Source of the DNA: Lamellibrachia satsuma
Lineage: Eukaryota > Annelida > Polychaeta > Sabellida > Siboglinidae
Direction: 5' to 3'
Length of the DNA stretch: 64,000 nucleotides
Assembly: GCA_033239005.1 (NCBI GenBank)
Contig: BSQZ01000014.1
Location: 609,001-673,000, forward strand
The position numbers were made by a program, and so were the translations under genes. Position 1 is the stretch's first letter; each line of letters opens with the position of its first letter. The notes under the pieces were generated by a model. It made no database searches and was not told the origin of the DNA. It saw nothing but the letters and a program-made list of their open reading frames with translations. Shown piece after piece: positions 59,715-64,000 of the stretch.

Positions 59715-60040
59715 AGCAACTTCCACAGAACTACATGTTCACATCATAACATTTATCGCATAGTAATAATGTGACATTACACCCTTTTAAACTAAGAGTG
59801 CATTATTTACATATGCAGGGATTCCCAAATGTTAATATGTGTGTATGGTTACAAACGTAGACATAATAGTTACTACTTGTAGCTTGTATTTCTCATAAAT
59901 ACTTTCAAACTAAGGTATTGTTTGCATAACAATAGCCATAATGCTGTTGTGATACATTAAAACCATGATTTAGAATGTTTGTTCTACATTAAAGGTGCAT
60001 TGTTCAGCATTGTTCATACTGCATCTGAATGTTTATCACT
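59715..60040. other. spacer between the convergent ISL2EU genes
   Basis: AT-rich with no ORF. It would hold the 3' ends of both transcripts. Confidence 0.5.
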
Positions 60041-60044
60041 GTCA

Positions 60045-60670
60045 CTGTCACTGTCACAACGATTGGGTCATATATATTGACAAGAGCACAGCAAACCGTG
60101 GCTATGATATTGATCAGCCATCTTTCGTTTGACTACGTCTTCGGGTACTCAATTGGCAGAATGCCCTGCAAAATGGTGTATTTATTTCGCACCAAACCAA
60201 TCGCCCGCTCCACATGGATGCGAACATTCGCCAACTTTCGTGTTGCCTCAACGTCTCTAGGTGAAAGCTGGCGACGACCTTTGGTAAAAGCAGGTATTTT
60301 TATTTCAGCACACATTAATCCTACACTGGTGTCAATGTCGAAACCACGGTCTGCCAATACCAAGTCCCCTGGTAGCAGTTTCTCCAACAAGCTACAGTGG
60401 TCAGTGATGAACTTATCAATGGCCCTTCTATCCCAAGCACGTGACAGGAACGACACTGTGCCCTGTGGTGTCACTCCAATCAAGAATGTTACCGTGTCGT
60501 GATGTTTGTATGATGTCGATGTATGTGCTCTTGGTGCATACCCAGATGGCTTTTCACAGAAAACCCCGAAACAGTCGATGATGACTGCCACTCTCACGCC
60601 AAAATGTCTCCGGAAGACCATGGGCAAAGTGAATAGGCCACATGACAAAAGAATGCATGTGGTCACACAA
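60045..60670 (-). pseudogene. ISL2EU-type DDE transposase, catalytic part
   Basis: The minus-strand frame from ~60666 carries [20 protein letters not shown] (first catalytic Asp), [34 protein letters not shown] (second Asp), [12 protein letters not shown], then [22 protein letters not shown] (catalytic Glu). This is the DDE_Tnp_4 pattern of PIF/Harbinger-related ISL2EU transposases. After a single stop (PKT*) at ~60130 the frame continues with a family-like tail (ATVCCALVNIYDPIV). The N-terminal part lies at 62258-62760 beyond an inserted LINE. Confidence 0.88.
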
Positions 60671-62257
60671 GGAAAATAAAGGCAATGAAGGATAACAAAT
60701 CACCGGGAGTGGATGGGATTCCTCCAAAATTACTAATGGAAACAGTAGATCAAATCAGTATACCACTTGCAAGAGTATTCAACTTGTCATTAAAAGAGGG
60801 AGTTGTTCCGTTTGAATGGAAAGAAGCAAACATCATACCATTATTTAAAAAGGGTTCGAGAAATAAGTCAGAGAATTACAGACCAGTGAGTTTAACGTCA
60901 GTGATTTGTAAATTATTAGAAAGGTTAATTAAAGACCATATGGTGGACTTCCTCGTTAAGCATAAATTATTAAATTCATCTCAACATGGATTCCTTAAAG
61001 CGAGGTCATGCTTAACAAATGTGTTATGTTTTTTGGAAGAAATCACTAAGTGGATAGACGAGGGATCGCCAGTAGATATTATCTACTTAGATTTTCAGAA
61101 AGCTTTTGACAAAGTGCCACATCAAAGATTGCTACTTAAATTAAAAGCCCATGGTATCGGGGATAGCATAACTGACTGGATAGAACAATGGCTGACTGAC
61201 AGAAGACAACGAGTTGTAGTAGATGGCGAAGTTTCAAATTGGAAATCGGTTTTGAGTGGGGTACCTCAAGGATCAGTATTAGGACCTATATTATTCTTAA
61301 TTTATATCAATGACTTGGACGAGAGTATAACAAGTAACGTACTGAAATTTGCGGACGACACAAAACTGTTTAGAAAGGTTAATACTGATGGTGATAAACA
61401 ACATTTACAAAACGATCTAGACAGATTAGTGAAATGGTCTGAGAAATGGCAGATGCTGTTCAATTTTGGGAAATGTAAATGCCTACATACAGGACATGGG
61501 AACTTGAATGTAAACTATAAAATGGGAGCTACTGTTCTTGGTACTACTGTAAAAGAAAAGGACTTAGGAGTTACAATAAGCGCTGATATGAAAGTTTCAG
61601 AGCAGTGTGGTATTGCAGCTTCAAAGGGTAATCAAATTCTTGGATTGATCAGAAGAAACATAACATACAAGGGAAAAAAGTTAATTATACCTCTTTATAA
61701 AGCAATAGTTAGACCTCATTTAGAATACTGTATACAAGCATGGAGACCATATCGTAAGAAGGATATAGATACGCTTGAACGCATACAAAGGAGAGCAACT
61801 AAAATGATTCCAGAACTTAGAGACCTTAGTTATGAAGAACGCCTGAAAGAATGTGGTTTAACAACTCTAGAGACAAGGAGGTTAAGAGGAGATCAGATTG
61901 AAGTTTTTAAGATATTGAATGGGTATGAAAATATTGATAGAAATATGTTTTTCTCACTCAAGAAGGATAGCAGAACTAGAGGACATCGGGTAAAATTAGT
62001 AAAGGATCAATGTAGATTGGACATCAGGAAGCACTCGTTCTCACAGAGGACAGTAAATGAATGGAACAAACTGTCTACAGATTGTGTAACTGCTAGCAGC
62101 GTGAATATGTTTAAAAACAAGGTTGACACATATATCAGGAGGGCGGGTTATAAGTAGGTGAACATTGTTGGACTCTCGATAAGCCAATGGCTTCCTTGTC
62201 CACTTGCCATCTGGGCCTTTGGCTTGGATGGCAAATCTTGTTAAATCTTGTTAAATG
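60671..62257 (+). mobile_element. young CR1-type LINE (LINE E), 5'-truncated, inserted in the ISL2EU transposase
   Basis: One uninterrupted ORF (in-frame ATG at 60685, stop ~62155-62157) covers RT blocks [76 protein letters not shown], and the C-terminal LGVTISADMKV, YKAIVRPHLEYCIQAW, RRATKMIPELRDLSYEERL, and RKHSFSQRTVNEWNKLS. The 3' end carries two ttaaatcttg-type repeats, usual for CR1-like LINEs. The direct repeat ACACAA at 60665-60670 and 62258-62263 is the likely target-site duplication. The start inside the RT coding region marks 5' truncation, so the copy cannot move alone. Confidence 0.92.
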
Positions 62258-62760
62258 ACACAAATAACGATCTTGATTTTGATATGTTGAACCGGTAGGC
62301 CAGGTCTTGCACTGACAGGTTCAGTCTTAAGCGCGTCAATACAAGAATCAGTTTTTGAAACTGACTGAGGGAACATTTTGCATGACTGGTAATATGTAGT
62401 GAAATCAAGTCAAAGACAGCACACAGCACAGAGAATGAGGCCATACCAGTGTAAAAATGTGCTTTCTCATCATTCCTCATAAACGTTTGTTCAGTTAAGT
62501 GACGTGCTTGATTTTCTTCACAAAGTATCATGTTTTATGTTAATAGTCTCTCCATTTCTGCACGCATTTTGTGAGAAATGACTGCATCATTAGCAGTACA
62601 TGTTGTGTCATCAACCTGGTTGTCAGATGTGGCCAATGCCACTGCAGTGGCTATTGTGATTTCTAAATCTGTGGCTGATTCCTGCTCACAAGCACTGTCA
62701 TTCAAGTCCAGCAATATGGGATGAAGAAGACATACCAGATGATTGGAAGACAGGCACAAT
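62258..62760 (-). pseudogene. ISL2EU-type DDE transposase, N-terminal part with helix-turn-helix
   Basis: Minus frame 62531-62258: RNDEKAHFYTGMASFSVLCA, then LSQFQKLILVLTRLRLNLSV, and QDLAYRFNISKS, the helix-turn-helix that precedes the DDE domain in this family. The upstream frame (62759-62535) with acidic SACEQESATDLEITIA may be the linker before it, in a different frame. The coding sequence runs into the LINE at 62257. Confidence 0.8.
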
Positions 62761-62865
62761 TATCAAGCTACCAAAGAAAGGCGACTTGAAAACTGTAACA
62801 ACTGGCAGGGCACAACAAGCAAGATTTTCAGAAGCATAATCCTAAATAGAATATCCTTTCGTTAG
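62715..62865 (+). mobile_element. small LINE RT fragment
   Basis: EEDIPDDWKTGTIIKLPKKG followed, after a one-base shift, by NCNNWQGTTSKIFRSIILNR. These are the first RT blocks of a non-LTR element, truncated on both sides. Confidence 0.75.
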
Positions 62866-62991
62866 TAAAGGGAGAATGTTTTGTATTCCGCGCGATGAAA
62901 ACGGAGAAGTTTGGTTAACACATACAGTGATCAAACTATTGAAACTGTTACTAATCCGTGTGGTGGAGGCGGAACAGTTAACACATGCAGT

Positions 62992-64000
62992 GAGACTTAC
63001 TTACTTACTTAGACCTCTTCGTGCCATGTGGCACACAAGGCATCAACAAGAGAGCGCCACTGTTTTCGGTCTGCAGCCCGTTTGGTGATGGTGTTCCATG
63101 TCAGGCCGCATTCTTTCATCTCCTTCTCCACTGTTCGTCTCCATGTTTCTTTTGGTCGACCACGTCTCCTTTTACCATCTGCTGTCCAGCGTAAGGCTGT
63201 CTTGGGCAGTGCGCCAGGTGACATTCGGCACACGTGTCCAAGCCATCTCCATCTTCTCCTCTTTATCTGTGTGGCCAAGGATGTTGCGTTTCTTTTGCGG
63301 AGCAGCTCGTCGTTAGTAATGGTGTTGGGCCAAAATACCCTTCTTCAGTAGACACCTGTTTTGGAAGGTCGCAAGCTTGTGTGCTAGATTGGCTGTTAGT
63401 TTCTAGCACTCGGAGCCGTAGAGAAGTACACTGGGAACATTACTATTCTACAGTTTTGTTTCTAATTTGAGTTGCTTGGATTACCAGATGGGCTTCAGCA
63501 TGGCGAACGTCTGGCTTGCCTTTCTGATTCTAACCATGACATCTTTTGCAGAGTCTCCATCTGTTGTGATTTTGCTTCCCTGGTATGCAAAGTCCTGAAC
63601 CTCTTCCGAAACATCACTGTTGGTTACGGTAATGGGGTTATCTGTCTTGTAGTTGTTCCTCATCAGTTTGGTTTTTGCTGTATTGAGCTTTAACCAGATC
63701 TGTGGCACTGTTGTTGTCAGTTTGTCCATCTTTTTTTGCATGTCCTTGTGCCTGCTAGACAGTAGTCCGATGTCATCTGCATAGTCCAGATCTGGCAAGA
63801 TTGAGGTAAGTGTCCATCTGATGCCCCTGTTTTCATCTTTGGTGATTTCTGTCATCAGCCAGTCAATGGCGAGGATGAAAAGAAATGGTGAGAGAATGCA
63901 TCCCTGTTTTACTCCGGATTTTACGCTTAAGCTGTCTGTCATGTGACTGTTACATGCGACTTGACACTGAACGTCTGTGTAAAGTATCTTGATCACATTT
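62992..64000 (-). mobile_element. LINE 3' part, running off the window
   Basis: Minus strand: RT palm at 63996-63481 (SGVKQGCILSPFLFILAIDW, catalytic LDYADDIGLL, INT-type TKLMRNNYKT..), a disturbed thumb region, and the C-terminus at 63278-63009 (RRRWRWLGHVCRMSPG, KRRRGRPKETWRRTVEKEM, WRSLVDALCATWH). It ends in (taag)n at ~62995-63012. The 5' part is outside the window. Its family differs from the CR1-type copies. Confidence 0.85.

Overview
The window is genomic DNA from an invertebrate animal. It has spliced genes with GT..AG introns, PSMD11 and COMMD3 orthologues, a fibrinogen-domain/EGF receptor-like gene and a BTB zinc-finger gene, amid CR1-type and other LINEs, hAT-, pogo-, TTAA- and ISL2EU-type DNA transposons and a probable solo LTR. 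Minisatellites whose units copy an exon/intron boundary recall the 'mirage minisatellites' described in amphioxus, so a lancelet is possible. The sequence alone does not prove the taxon.

Layout. 1-3.7 kb: a LINE (+) abutting a CR1-type LINE (-). 4.3-22.0 kb: PSMD11/Rpn6 (+), twelve exons that join in frame to give exactly the C-terminal 392 residues expected; the first ~30 residues are not found. Its introns hold minisatellites, a pogo-like MITE, a TTAA-flanked element and hAT-like elements. 24.7-25.9 kb: an intronless gene for a secreted/membrane fibrinogen-EGF-EGF-TM protein (+). 27.9-43.7 kb: COMMD3 (-), all eight exons resolved, introns full of arrays, LINE pieces, a MITE and a solo-LTR-like unit. 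43.9-47.5 kb: a decayed, nearly full-length LINE (-). 49.3-54.7 kb: a two-coding-exon BTB/C2H2 zinc-finger gene (+) with nested LINEs in its intron. 55.6-62.8 kb: a decayed ISL2EU-type DNA transposon with a YqaJ/SWIM/PHD protein gene (+) and a convergent DDE transposase (-), the latter split by a young LINE with a target-site duplication. 62.7-64.0 kb: two further LINE pieces.

The host genes have no evident joint function: proteasome lid, cell-surface lectin-like protein, COMMD/commander subunit and transcription factor. The striking trait is tandem-repeat load: by my count roughly 12-13 kb (about a fifth) lies in more than 25 arrays with units of 5-75 bp. Two arrays start at PSMD11 splice donors, one supplies a PSMD11 splice acceptor, one grew out of a LINE reading frame, one lies inside a hAT-like element, and two grew inside metal-binding or catalytic motifs of the ISL2EU nuclease gene. 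Most long open frames in the window are only these arrays read through.
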